Source: Methylobacterium haplocladii (lineage in GTDB: Bacteria; Pseudomonadota; Alphaproteobacteria; Rhizobiales; Beijerinckiaceae). From it: DNA of 64,000 nt. Positions 16,943 through 24,887 of the stretch are shown here, one piece after another. Every line of letters starts with the position of its first letter. Position 1 is the stretch's first letter. The stretch covers positions 124,001-188,000 of the forward strand of contig NZ_BJZT01000005.1 in NCBI RefSeq assembly GCF_007992175.1, written 5' to 3'. The notes under the pieces were generated by a model, which was not told the DNA's origin, made no database searches, and saw only the letters and a program-made list of their open reading frames with translations. Position numbers and translations under genes: made by a program.

Positions 16943-17056
16943 CGTCATTCCGGGGCGCCGAAGGCGAACCCGGAATCCAGAAACACAGGTCTTGGCAAGC
17001 CATGCGCCGTCGGCGTTTCTGGATTCCGGGTTCCGCTTCGCGGCCCCGGAATGACG
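16943..17056. repeat. Palindromic repeat (CGTCATTCCGGGG family)
   Basis: The left arm begins CGTCATTCCGGGGCGCCGAA at 16943 and runs to about 16986. The right arm ends GGCCCCGGAATGACG at 17056 and mirrors it. The left arm matches that at 8903 closely. The right end sits 19 bases before a GIY-YIG gene. Confidence 0.88.
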
Positions 17057-17075
17057 GAGCAGGGCTCAAGGACCG

Positions 17076-17321
17076 ATGCCCTACTATTTCTACATGCTCG
17101 GCAGCCGTCGGCACGGCACGTTGTACATCGGCGTCACGAACGACCTGGCGCGTCGTGTCTGGGAGCACAAAACCACGGCTCACAGAGGTTTCACCGCCCG
17201 TTACAGGGTCGAACGCTTGATCTGGTACGAGACCTACGAACGTATCGACGAGGCGATCACCCGAGAGAAGGCGCTCAAGACGTGGCGCCGCGATTGGAAG
17301 GTCGTGTTGATCGAAGAGTGA
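17076..17321 (+). CDS. GIY-YIG nuclease-domain protein, truncated by an in-frame TGA
   Basis: An 81-residue single-domain GIY-YIG protein of the YhbQ/UPF0213-like group: YYFYMLGS, then LYIGVTNDLARRVWEHK with the catalytic Tyr and Arg, FTARY, LIWYET and AITREKALKTWRRDWKVVLIEE. The usual family C-terminus NP-(E/D)-W-x-D-LYP is missing, yet the same frame continues straight after the TGA (17319-17321) with NPEWIDLYPTLAG and stops at 17363. The intact gene was therefore 95 residues, and one base change probably created the stop. The nuclease core is complete, so some activity may remain. AAGGA lies before the ATG. Confidence 0.75.
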   Translation: MPYYFYMLGSRRHGTLYIGVTNDLARRVWEHKTTAHRGFTARYRVERLIWYETYERIDEAITREKALKTWRRDWKVVLIEE

Positions 17322-17438
17322 AATCCCGAATGGATCGATCTCTATCCGACTCTGGCCGGTTGAGAAGGGCTTGCCTTCCTAGCCGGCGATGACGACGTCA
17401 CCCTCCGCTCCTCCACACCGTCCGAAAGGCGACAAACC

Positions 17439-17873
17439 ATGCACGTCACCATCGAACACGCCGAAAAGGCCATCGAAGCCGCGCGCCAGAAGGCCGTCGA
17501 ACTCGGCACGCAGATGTGCATCGCCGTCGTCGATTCCGGCGGCAACCTGAAGGCGTTCTATCGGATGGACGGCGCCTGGGTCGGCTCGATCGACATCGCG
17601 CAGAAGAAGGCCAAGACCGCGGTGTTCTTCGGCATGAAGACCGGCGCCATCGGCGGCCTTTCGCAGCCCGGCGGTCCGCTCTACGGGATCGAGCACTCGA
17701 ACGACGGCCTCATCACCTTCCCCGGCGGCATTCCGATCGTCGACACCGACGGCGAGATGTCCGGCGCCATCGGCGTCAGCGGCTCGTCGGTCGAGAACGA
17801 CGATGCGGTGGCGCTGGCCGGTGCCAAGGCCATCGGCAACACCGAGCTACCCGAGCACCCCTGGCGGACCTGA
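17439..17873 (+). CDS. GlcG/HbpS-family protein
   Basis: A 144-residue protein of the GlcG/HbpS (Haem_degrading) family: a helix with [66 protein letters not shown] and [17 protein letters not shown]. Members bind haem or small ligands and often sit near glycolate or glyoxylate genes; its position just behind the serine cycle, which runs through glyoxylate, fits that pattern. The biochemical role here is unknown. It has its own strong terminator. Confidence 0.85.
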   Translation: MHVTIEHAEKAIEAARQKAVELGTQMCIAVVDSGGNLKAFYRMDGAWVGSIDIAQKKAKTAVFFGMKTGAIGGLSQPGGPLYGIEHSNDGLITFPGGIPIVDTDGEMSGAIGVSGSSVENDDAVALAGAKAIGNTELPEHPWRT

Positions 17874-17880
17874 TCGACAG

Positions 17881-17914
17881 AAAACCGCCCCGGATAACCG
17901 GGGCGGCTTTTTTA
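17881..17914 (+). terminator. Bidirectional-type terminator between convergent genes
   Basis: CCGCCCCGG (17885-17893), loop ATAA, CCGGGGCGG (17898-17906), then C and TTTTTT; AAAA precedes the stem. It lies between the GlcG-like gene and the convergent outer-membrane gene. Sequence and loop nearly duplicate the mcl terminator. Confidence 0.9.
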
Positions 17915-17958
17915 CAAGCGGGCGTGGGTGCTCGGACCCTGGGGCCGAGCCCCGACGA

Positions 17959-19662
17959 TCACTTGGTGATCAGCGAACTCAGCCCGAGATCCGGGATCTT
18001 GTGAGCGATCTGGATGAAGCCGCCGTAGCGGTCGGTCTCGAACTTCGCGGGGCTCGCGATCGCACCCAGGAACGAGCTGCGGTTGCTCTCGGCGTTCATC
18101 TTCCAGTAGCGGGCACCGACACCGATGCTGACGACGGGGCTCAGGTCGTAGGACACGAGGCCCTGCGCGAAGTAGCCGTCGCCGGTTCCCCGCTGCGGGG
18201 TCGGGTTGATCGCCGGGTTCAGCCAATGCCGATCGTAACCTTCGAGGGTCACGTAGGGCAGGTAGGCGCCTTCCACGGCGAGCTTGAAGCGGTCGTAGCG
18301 GACCTCGCCGTCCAGCCCGACACGGATCGCGTTCCAGTGTGCGTCCTCGCTCAGCACCTTCACGCTGTTCGGCACGGCCACGGCGCCGTTGCAGGCCGCA
18401 CCGCCGGCGTTCTGGATGCAGCCGAAGCCGTTGGCGAGCTCCGAGAAGTACTGGTAGCCGACGAAACCGCCGACGCGGTAGTTGCTGCCGCGCAGGAAGG
18501 CGTAGCCGGCATCGATCGTCGCGTAGGCGATGTCGCCGTCCTTGACCTTGTGCGTGGCCGTCGAGGCGAGCGTCTGCTCGTTCACCCGTCCCGACTTCAC
18601 GAAGCCGGAACCGAAGAAGCCCTTCAGGAAGAAGCCGGTCGGGACGTGATCAAGGCGGGCGAAGGTCTCGCCCGAATGCGCGCCGAAGTTCTCGTAGTTC
18701 ACGCGTGATCCGGCCGGGTCGCTCACGCCGTTGCGATGCGTGCCGGTGCTGTAGAAATAGCGCTCGCCGGTCTCGAAATCCCAGGTCGTCACGGTGCGGG
18801 GCGCGGCCGTCGCTGGGTGGAGGATGTCGTTGATGATGCCGAAACCGGGCAGCACGTCGCCGATCTCGTTGCCGAGCTTGTAGTTCAGGCCGACGCGGGC
18901 GAGGTAGCCGCTCGTCTCGATGCGGCTGCCGTAGAGCGTGCCCGTGGCGCCCCCGAGCGTGTCGGTGCCGAGCACGGTGCGGGTGCCGAGGTCGTAGTAC
19001 AGGCCCTCGACCTTGGCGGAGAGCCGCTCGGTGAACGCGTGTTCGATGCCGGCGCCGACGGCGTAGCCGTAGCGGAAACCGCCCTGGCGCCCATCATAGG
19101 CGATCGGCCCTGGGAACGATGCGTTCGTGTCGATGCGGACCTCGCCGCCGGCCACACCGCCCGTGACATAGACGAGAGTGTGATCGAGCGCGTAGCCAAC
19201 CCGGGCGCGCACGGTCCCGAACGAGTCGAGGCGCTGGCCGGCATGGACGATGCTCGGGCCGGTAGTGCCGCCGCCGACCACGGGGAAGCTGCCCTGCACG
19301 GTGCCGTACCCGCGAAGCCGCGGGAACTGGACGTCGCCTTCGACGCCGAGCACGAACCCGGAGCCGGGGGTGAGCTGGTAGTTGTAGCCGAGCTCGCTGC
19401 CGGCGACGAAGTCCCCGGCGTCCGGCCGAAGTTTCCCGACCGTCGCACAGCCGGCTCCGCCGCGCAGCCCCGTCGGGCTCACACAGACCGGGTCGACATC
19501 GTTGAAGATCGCACCGTGGCCGGCGAAAAGGCCGCCGTAATAGCCGGTCCAGGTGAAGAACGGCGCTGCGATGGGCGGCGGCGCGGCGCGCGCCGGCAGA
19601 TCTGCAGCGAACGCGGCGGCGCTCAGTCCTGCCAGTGGAAGAGCGAAGAGCGCGGCGCGCAT
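17959..19662 (-). CDS. Outer-membrane protein with two beta-barrel halves
   Basis: A 567-residue exported protein with a signal peptide ending AAAFAADLP. Residues about 30-265 look like an Omp25/porin-family barrel: WTGYYGGLFAGH, LGYNYQLTPGSGFVLGVEGD, VRARVGYALDHTLVYVTGG, and LARVGLNYKLG, which normally ends such a protein. A second set of alternating strands then follows, about residues 285-567, beginning WDFETGERYFYSTG and including GFFLKGFFGSG, GGFVGYQYF and IQIAHKIPDLG. That second half resembles other alphaproteobacterial outer-membrane proteins of unknown function. A fusion of two barrels, or one large barrel, is inferred. Confidence 0.75.
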   Translation of the reverse strand: MRAALFALPLAGLSAAAFAADLPARAAPPPIAAPFFTWTGYYGGLFAGHGAIFNDVDPVCVSPTGLRGGAGCATVGKLRPDAGDFVAGSELGYNYQLTPGSGFVLGVEGDVQFPRLRGYGTVQGSFPVVGGGTTGPSIVHAGQRLDSFGTVRARVGYALDHTLVYVTGGVAGGEVRIDTNASFPGPIAYDGRQGGFRYGYAVGAGIEHAFTERLSAKVEGLYYDLGTRTVLGTDTLGGATGTLYGSRIETSGYLARVGLNYKLGNEIGDVLPGFGIINDILHPATAAPRTVTTWDFETGERYFYSTGTHRNGVSDPAGSRVNYENFGAHSGETFARLDHVPTGFFLKGFFGSGFVKSGRVNEQTLASTATHKVKDGDIAYATIDAGYAFLRGSNYRVGGFVGYQYFSELANGFGCIQNAGGAACNGAVAVPNSVKVLSEDAHWNAIRVGLDGEVRYDRFKLAVEGAYLPYVTLEGYDRHWLNPAINPTPQRGTGDGYFAQGLVSYDLSPVVSIGVGARYWKMNAESNRSSFLGAIASPAKFETDRYGGFIQIAHKIPDLGLSSLITK

Positions 19663-19913
19663 GACGGTCCTTAAAGCCTGAGCTTGGATCTATGCGGCCA
19701 AGCTCGGTCCAAGTCTGTCGCCCGACCGCAACACTGTGGCCGTCATCGCGAAGGCGCGGGATTAAACCGGACGCACGCTACGAGCGGCAAGAGCCAGAAC
19801 CGGCAGCCGACGGGACGCGGCTGGCGGGCGACGGAGCCGCGCCGGAAAAACCAGCGGTTAAGCATGTGCCCGTATCACCGGACTCACGATCCCGGTGAGG
19901 ACAAGGAGCGCCG

Positions 19914-20096
19914 ATGACCAGGGAGCAACTCGCCGCCGAGCTGAAGCGCATGGCCTCCTCGCAGGTCAGCGACATCACGCGTGCGGTGAAGGACGGTCAC
20001 AAGACCATCGCCCTCAACGAGCTGGCCGACCTCGATCGCCAGCTCAAGGCGCTGGCCGCCGCCCTTAAGGCGAAGCCGGCCGCCCTGCGGGCGTAG
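19914..20096 (+). CDS. Small helical protein of unknown function
   Basis: A 60-residue, highly charged, probably all-helical protein (MTREQLAAELKRM... to ...AALKAKPAALRA). AAGGAG lies 8 bases before the ATG at 19914. Codon use matches the neighbours and a good terminator follows, which supports a real gene. I do not recognise a family. Confidence 0.6.
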   Translation: MTREQLAAELKRMASSQVSDITRAVKDGHKTIALNELADLDRQLKALAAALKAKPAALRA

Positions 20097-20140
20097 AGGT
20101 TTTGGGATGACGGCCGCGGAGGCAGCCGTCGCAGACCTGG

Positions 20141-20178
20141 AAAAAACGGGCGCGTCCTCACCGGACGCGCCCGTTTCT
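20141..20178. terminator. Bidirectional terminator
   Basis: A perfect 14-base stem AAACGGGCGCGTCC (20144-20157) / GGACGCGCCCGTTT (20163-20176) has a five-base loop, with an A run before and T-rich sequence after. It serves the small helical gene and the convergent proline-rich gene. Confidence 0.88.
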
Positions 20179-20200
20179 CGTTCCGATGGCGAAGCCTCCG

Positions 20201-20641
20201 CTACCAGCGCGGCGGGCCATCCCAGTCGCCATACGGCACCTCGGCCGGCGGCACCGGATGCGGCCGGTAGAAGCTCGGCCGGAAGCGCGGTCCGGGGCGC
20301 TCGTCGCAGATGCGCACGCGCCGTTCCACCTCTTCGCCGAACGCGTCGATGCGGTGCTTGACGATGGTCCGGCACTCCTCGTCGGGCGGCGGAGGCGGAG
20401 CGAAATGCGGACCTGCCACGAAGCGGGGTCCATACGCGACGGGCCGGCGCGGGGGAGGCGGCGGCGGCGGCGGCGGCAGCTCCTCATCGATGCGCTCTTC
20501 CCGGTAAACCCGATGCGGGGCCGGCTCGACGCCGGGATAGGGCGGATAGGCGAAATCCGCGGCGAGGGCGGGCACGGCAGCGAGCAAAGCCAGGGTGCCG
20601 AAGCCGAGACCGGCAAGCCGTCTCACGACAGGGTGCGACAT
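20201..20641 (-). CDS. Exported proline-rich protein
   Basis: About 146 residues from the ATG at 20641. The signal peptide is RRLAGLGFGTLALLAAVPALAA. The mature part has a run of ten prolines followed by RRPVAYGPRF, a second PPPPP run, and a short conserved-looking segment EECRTIVKHRIDAFGEEVERRVRICDE with two cysteines. Similar small Pro/Tyr-rich periplasmic proteins are common in Methylobacteriaceae, with no known function. Upstream in-frame Met codons would place 44 unlikely residues before the signal peptide. Confidence 0.65.
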   Translation of the reverse strand: MSHPVVRRLAGLGFGTLALLAAVPALAADFAYPPYPGVEPAPHRVYREERIDEELPPPPPPPPPRRPVAYGPRFVAGPHFAPPPPPDEECRTIVKHRIDAFGEEVERRVRICDERPGPRFRPSFYRPHPVPPAEVPYGDWDGPPRW

Positions 20642-20818
20642 GGTCGAGATTCCTGAACAGCCACGAGCGGTCGCAAGACGCGCCGCCGTTGCAACAGGCA
20701 TCATCGCGCCGCCGAGCTGAACGGATCCGTGCGCCGGCACACGGAAACCGTTCAGCTTCAACCGACCGTTCACCGAAATCGCAACCGCCCACTTGCCTGA
20801 ATCACGCCATGCGCGTTT

Positions 20819-20833
20819 GTTCGCTTTATGTTC
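20819..20833 (+). promoter_or_regulatory. Putative LexA (SOS) box, GTTC-N7-GTTC
   Basis: GTTC (20819-20822), GCTTTAT, GTTC (20830-20833). It is identical through the spacer to the box at 2273-2287 and lies 17 bases before the ATG at 20851. Confidence 0.75.
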
Positions 20834-20850
20834 TTACCGACGGAGTGCCG

Positions 20851-21081
20851 ATGTCCCCGCGTGTCCGCCCATCCCACGGACCGTCGCCGGCCCCGCACGC
20901 CACGGTCGACAGCATCGCAGCCGCCTACATGGAGGCCGCCGGGCAGGATCCGGTCAAGGCGATGCGCCGGGTGATCGAGGACGCCCTCGTCGATCTCTGC
21001 GAGGCCGAGCGCCGGACGCTGCGCCGTGACCGGCTGATCTCGCATGGCTACGTGCGCGGGGGGTTGGAGCGGTTTTCGTGA
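20851..21081 (+). CDS. Small SOS-box-associated protein of unknown function
   Basis: A 76-residue soluble protein with a Pro/Ser-rich N-terminus (about residues 1-16) and a helical body, including DSIAAAYMEAAGQDPVKAMRRVIEDALVDL then CEAERRTLRRDRLISHGYVRGG. No transmembrane segment is present, so it does not look like a SidA- or SulA-type membrane division inhibitor. GGAG lies 5 bases before the ATG. A longer start at 20809 would run across the LexA-like box and is less likely. The box implies DNA-damage induction; the function is unknown. Confidence 0.7.
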   Translation: MSPRVRPSHGPSPAPHATVDSIAAAYMEAAGQDPVKAMRRVIEDALVDLCEAERRTLRRDRLISHGYVRGGLERFS

Positions 21082-21230
21082 TCTCCGGTTCGAGAAATCC
21101 ACGCCAATCTCGATGGGTGGTCGCGTTTTCTTCACGCGAACCGGCAGCCGCTTCGCTCGAAAATGCTCGAAGTCGCCGGACTTGAAAAACCCCTCTGGCG
21201 CGACGCCCGATCCTCGTCGATCAGAGGCGT

Positions 21231-22151
21231 ATGATCATTCGTCCCCGTCCCGGCCTCGTCGCGATCCTGTTCACCCTGCGCGGCTCGATTCTGCCGCAGG
21301 TGGCGCCGAAGGTGCTCGGCATCGCCCTCGTCGCCTGCCTCGTCACGGCGGCGGAGCGGCAATGGCCGGGGCGCTTTCCGGAGGCCGTCGGCGTCGGGCC
21401 GTTCACGCTGATCGGTCTGGCGCTGTCGATCTTCCTGAGCTTCCGCAACGGCGCCTGCTACGACCGCTGGTGGGAGGCGCGGAAGGCCTGGGGCGCGCTG
21501 ATCGTCGAGGTTCGCGGCCTCGCCCGGACGCTGCCGGCGCTGCTGCCGGGGCCGGAGCACGAAGCGTTCCGCCGGCGCGCCCTGCGCCGGATCGCAGGGT
21601 TTTCGCATGCGCTGCATGCCTCGTTGCGGGGCGGCGACGTAGTGGCCGCTGCCACGCCCTGGCTCCCGGTCGCAGAGGCCGGGACGCTGGCGCAGCGCCC
21701 CAGCGTGGCCGATGCCATCCTCGCGGATCTCACCGTCGATCTTGGTACGGTCCAGCGCACGGGGGCGCTCACGGACGTGCTCTTCGGGGTGATCGAACAG
21801 AAGATCGCGGCTCTGTCGCAGATCCAGGCGGTGTGCGAGCGCATTCACGGCACGCCACTGCCCTTCGCCTACACGCTGCTGCTCTACCGGACGGCTTGGC
21901 TCTACTGCCTTCTGCTGCCCTTCGGCCTCGCCGCCTCCCTCGGCTGGACGACGCCGTTGGCAGCGGCCCTCGTCGCCTACACCTTCTTCGGCCTCGATGC
22001 GCTGGGCGACGAGCTGGAGGAGCCCTTCGGCACCGACGCCAACGACCTGCCGCTGGACGCCCTGCTCAGCGTCGTCGATGCCGCGGTGTTCGATGCGCTG
22101 GGCGAGGCCGCACCGATGCCACCGAAGCCGAAAGGCTACGTGCTGCGTTAG
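21231..22151 (+). CDS. Bestrophin-family (UPF0187/YneE) membrane protein
   Basis: A 306-residue inner-membrane protein of the bacterial bestrophin-like group, expected to form pentameric ion channels. The first membrane helices (LGIALVACLVTAA and FTLIGLALSIFLSFRNGACYDRWWEARKAWG) hold the family's conserved FRNxxxYDRWWEAR motif. Later helices include LLYRTAWLYCLLLPFGLAASLGW and the AYTFFGLDALGDELEEPFG motif with its acidic cluster. GAGG precedes the ATG. Its end overlaps the convergent FNT gene by 4 bases. Confidence 0.9.
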   Translation: MIIRPRPGLVAILFTLRGSILPQVAPKVLGIALVACLVTAAERQWPGRFPEAVGVGPFTLIGLALSIFLSFRNGACYDRWWEARKAWGALIVEVRGLARTLPALLPGPEHEAFRRRALRRIAGFSHALHASLRGGDVVAAATPWLPVAEAGTLAQRPSVADAILADLTVDLGTVQRTGALTDVLFGVIEQKIAALSQIQAVCERIHGTPLPFAYTLLLYRTAWLYCLLLPFGLAASLGWTTPLAAALVAYTFFGLDALGDELEEPFGTDANDLPLDALLSVVDAAVFDALGEAAPMPPKPKGYVLR

Positions 22152-23005
22152 GTCTTGCCCGCAGCCGCATCGTTCTCCGCGACCTCGGGCGCGACCTGGC
22201 CGTAGTTCAGCACCGAGACCAGGGCGACGCCGCCGATCACGTTGCCGACGAGCGTCGGGACGAAGAAGTGCCCGACATATTCGCCCATCCCGATCGAGCC
22301 CGTCACGACGAGGTAGAACGCGTCGACCGAGCCGGCGACGATGTGGGCGAGCCCGCACATCGAGACGAGCCAGGTCATCAGGATGATGATGAACGGGGCG
22401 GCCGAGCCGGTGGCCGGCAGGATCCAGACCATCAGTGCGATCAGCCAGCCGGCGAAGATCGCCTTGACCAGCGTCGTCAGGAACGGCCCTTCGACGGCAT
22501 GGCGGCTGAGTTCGGTGAAGGCCGCCCGGACCTCGGGCTTGAACGCGTCGGAATGGCCGAGGGCATAGGCGATCAGCAGGGTCGCCGCGATGTTGGCGAC
22601 GAGTACGATCACCCAGAGCCGCGCCACGCGCCAGAGGTTGGCGAGGGTGCGCTCGTGCAGCAGCGGCAGGATCGGCGTGACCGTATTTTCGGTAAAGAGC
22701 TGCTGGCGCCCGAGCACGACGATCAGGAAGCCGATCGAGTAGCCGAAGCTGGAGACCAGTTCGGCCCAGGGCGATTCCGGCAGGTGCGCCTTGAGGACGC
22801 CCGGCACGATCAGCGAGAAGCCCATCGTGAGTCCGGCTGCGAAGCCCGACAGCGCAAGCGCGGTCACCGTGCGACGCAACTCCTCCTCGCCCTCGGCGCG
22901 GATGATCTCGTGCAGCAACAGCGCATCCGGGCGATGCGCTTCTTCGACTTCCTCCTCGGTCTCCCGCTGCTTTTCGGCTGCTTCGGCGCGGTCTACCTCG
23001 GTCAT
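22148..23005 (-). CDS. Formate/nitrite transporter (FNT) family channel
   Basis: A 285-residue protein of the FocA/NirC superfamily with an unusually long charged N-terminus (residues 1-45, many Glu and Arg). Six membrane segments follow, including FAAGLTMGFSLIVPGVL, SIGFLIVVLGRQQLFTENTVTPILP, FAGWLIALMVWILPA and FFVPTLVGNVIGGVALVSVLNYGQV. Q-LFTENT and N-x-x-GG-x-x-x-V-x-x-x-NYGQV match the FNT signatures. The substrate could be formate, nitrite or another small anion. Formate is an important C1 intermediate in this organism, but nothing local settles it. The ATG at 23005 is preferred over upstream starts lying in poorly coding sequence. Confidence 0.88.
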   Translation of the reverse strand: MTEVDRAEAAEKQRETEEEVEEAHRPDALLLHEIIRAEGEEELRRTVTALALSGFAAGLTMGFSLIVPGVLKAHLPESPWAELVSSFGYSIGFLIVVLGRQQLFTENTVTPILPLLHERTLANLWRVARLWVIVLVANIAATLLIAYALGHSDAFKPEVRAAFTELSRHAVEGPFLTTLVKAIFAGWLIALMVWILPATGSAAPFIIILMTWLVSMCGLAHIVAGSVDAFYLVVTGSIGMGEYVGHFFVPTLVGNVIGGVALVSVLNYGQVAPEVAENDAAAGKT

Positions 23006-23096
23006 GGCATTCTCGAACGATCGACGATGGAGCCAAACGTCCGGGACGGCGGATTCTATCCCCGGACGCGCGCGCCGTGGAACGTCGGTTCGGATC

Positions 23097-23837
23097 TCAC
23101 CGAAGCAGGCCGGCGAGCAGGGCCTCGATCTCGGCGCGCGCAGCCGCCACAGCCTCGGCCTCCCGGCCACGCACGACGATGCGGTTGGCAAAACCCTCCT
23201 GTGTCATCGAAGGGTAGGAGCCGATCGACACGCTCCCATGCGCCGCCGCGATTGTCGCGAGGCCACCCGCGAAGGCGCCTTCGGGGAGCTTCCCGGCCTC
23301 GATGGTCTCCGAGAGCACGGGGACGCCCTGCGACAGGCCCGGCAGGATCGCGTCGAGCATGGCGTTCATGATCTGCGGCACGCCCGCCATGACGAAGACG
23401 TTGCCGATGGAAAAGCCCGGCGCCTTCGAGACCGGGTTCGGGATCAGGTCGGCCCCGTCGGGGATGCGGGCCATGCGCAGGCGTGCCGCGTTGAGGTCCT
23501 CCGGCCTGTGCCGCTCCAGCAGCATCGCGCGAGCGCGCTCGTCGATGCCGATGCCGACTCCGAAGGCGGCAGCGATGCTGTCGGCGGTGATGTCGTCATG
23601 GGTCGGGCCGATGCCACCCGTGGTGAACAGGTAGGTGTAGCGGGCGCGCAGGGCATTCACCGACGCGACGATTTCCTCCGTGACGTCGGGCACGACGCGG
23701 ACTTCGCGCAGGTCGATGCCGATTGCGGTGAGCCGCTCGGCGATCGATCCGATGTTCTTGTCCTTGGTGCGGCCGGACAGGATTTCGTCGCCGATGACGA
23801 GCACGGCGGCGGTGACGGCGGGGGTCGGCTCGGGCAT
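23097..23837 (-). CDS. CinA-like molybdopterin-binding-domain protein
   Basis: A 246-residue protein of the MoCF_biosynth fold, CinA N-terminal type: AAVLVIGDEILSGRTKDKN, TTGGIGPTHDDIT and VFVMAGVPQIMNAML are present in order. It lacks the C-terminal NMN-amidohydrolase domain of full CinA. Such stand-alone proteins are annotated competence/damage-inducible or ADP-ribose pyrophosphatase-like; the function is unproven. It is divergent from sfsA, with starts 105 bases apart. Confidence 0.87.
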   Translation of the reverse strand: MPEPTPAVTAAVLVIGDEILSGRTKDKNIGSIAERLTAIGIDLREVRVVPDVTEEIVASVNALRARYTYLFTTGGIGPTHDDITADSIAAAFGVGIGIDERARAMLLERHRPEDLNAARLRMARIPDGADLIPNPVSKAPGFSIGNVFVMAGVPQIMNAMLDAILPGLSQGVPVLSETIEAGKLPEGAFAGGLATIAAAHGSVSIGSYPSMTQEGFANRIVVRGREAEAVAAARAEIEALLAGLLR

Positions 23838-23942
23838 CGGAACTCTGGGGCGGGCAAGGGACGGCAGAGCGTGGCAAGTAGCGCGCCCCGAGCTCGGCAC
23901 CAGCAGCTTCGCGTCGCGGCACTCCGGTGCTACGCGGCCGCG

Positions 23943-24659
23943 ATGCGTTTCCCGAAACCCCTGATCGAAGCGCGGCTGGTCCAGCGCTACAAGCGCTTCC
24001 TCGCCGACGTGGTGCTCTCCGACGGCACCACCGTCACCGCCCATTGCGCCAATCCCGGCGCAATGCTCGGGCTGAACGCGCCGGGGAGCCGCGTGCTGCT
24101 CTCGACCTCCGACAGCAAGACGCGGAAGCTTCCGTATTCCTGGGAGCTCATCGAGGCCGACCTGCCGGGCGGGCCGCAATGGGTCGGGATCAACACGATG
24201 CGCCCGAACGCCCTGGTGGCGGAGGCGTTTCATGCCGGGGCGCTGGGTCCGCTCGCCGGCTATACCGGGCTACGGCCCGAGGTCGCCTACGGAACGGCGA
24301 GCCGGGTCGACTTCCTGGCGACGGGGGAGGGGCTGCCACCCTGCCATGTCGAGGTGAAGAACTGCCACCTGATGCGGCAGGCCGGCCTCGCCGAGTTCCC
24401 TGATTGCAAGGCCGCCCGCAGCGCCCGCCACATGGCGGAACTCGCCAACGTCGTCGCGTCGGGCGGCCGGGCGATGCTGATCGTCGTGGTGCAGATGCGG
24501 GCGCAAGCCTTCGACGTCGCCCGCGATATCGATCCGGCCTTCGACCGGGCGTTTCAGGCGGCTCGTGCGGCCGGAGTCGAAGTCCACGCCTATCGCTGCC
24601 GGGTCGGGCCGGACGAGGTCGTCATCGCAGACGCGGTTCCCGTGGTCACGCCCGGCTAG
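23943..24659 (+). CDS. sfsA: DNA/RNA nuclease SfsA
   Basis: A 238-residue SfsA-family protein (historically sugar fermentation stimulation protein; a PD-(D/E)xK-like nuclease fold). Typical features are LVQRYKRFLADV, AHCANPGAMLGL, YSWELIEADL, SRVDFL, the catalytic-type VEVKNCHLM and FPDCKAARSARHMAELA. Length is normal. The ATG at 23943 gives the conserved N-terminus MRFPKPLIEARLV. Confidence 0.93.
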   Translation: MRFPKPLIEARLVQRYKRFLADVVLSDGTTVTAHCANPGAMLGLNAPGSRVLLSTSDSKTRKLPYSWELIEADLPGGPQWVGINTMRPNALVAEAFHAGALGPLAGYTGLRPEVAYGTASRVDFLATGEGLPPCHVEVKNCHLMRQAGLAEFPDCKAARSARHMAELANVVASGGRAMLIVVVQMRAQAFDVARDIDPAFDRAFQAARAAGVEVHAYRCRVGPDEVVIADAVPVVTPG

Positions 24660-24700
24660 CCCGCTGTCATGGCTGAATCTGACGGCTCGGGGCTCCGCTC

Positions 24701-24838
24701 CGTCATTCCGGGGCCGCGCAGCGGAACCCGGAATCCAGAGCCGCCGACGGTCGCCGAAAAACGCACTGTCCCGCAACATTCGGATCCGTGTGCGGCTCTG
24801 GATTCCGGGTTCTCGCCTTTGGCGAGCCCCGGAAAGAC
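24701..24838. repeat. Palindromic repeat (CGTCATTCCGGGG family)
   Basis: The left arm (24701-24743) begins CGTCATTCCGGGGCCGCGCA and the right arm (24793-24838) ends GCGAGCCCCGGAAAGAC. The arms pair over about 43 bases with a few mismatches. It lies between the convergent sfsA and FkbM genes. Confidence 0.85.
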
Positions 24839-24887
24839 AGCGCAGTGCTCAAATACCATCACGCAAGCTCTGCCAAAGTACGAAAGA

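Noticed and set aside
17319..17321. TGA recoding (selenocysteine or read-through) to explain the two in-frame TGA codons, here and at 54385-54387
   Set aside because: TGA is used as a normal stop by many genes in the window (moaB, fch, mcl, ppc neighbours), no selenocysteine-insertion-like hairpin was apparent, and the expected residues are not redox cysteines. Plain nonsense mutation or sequencing error is simpler.
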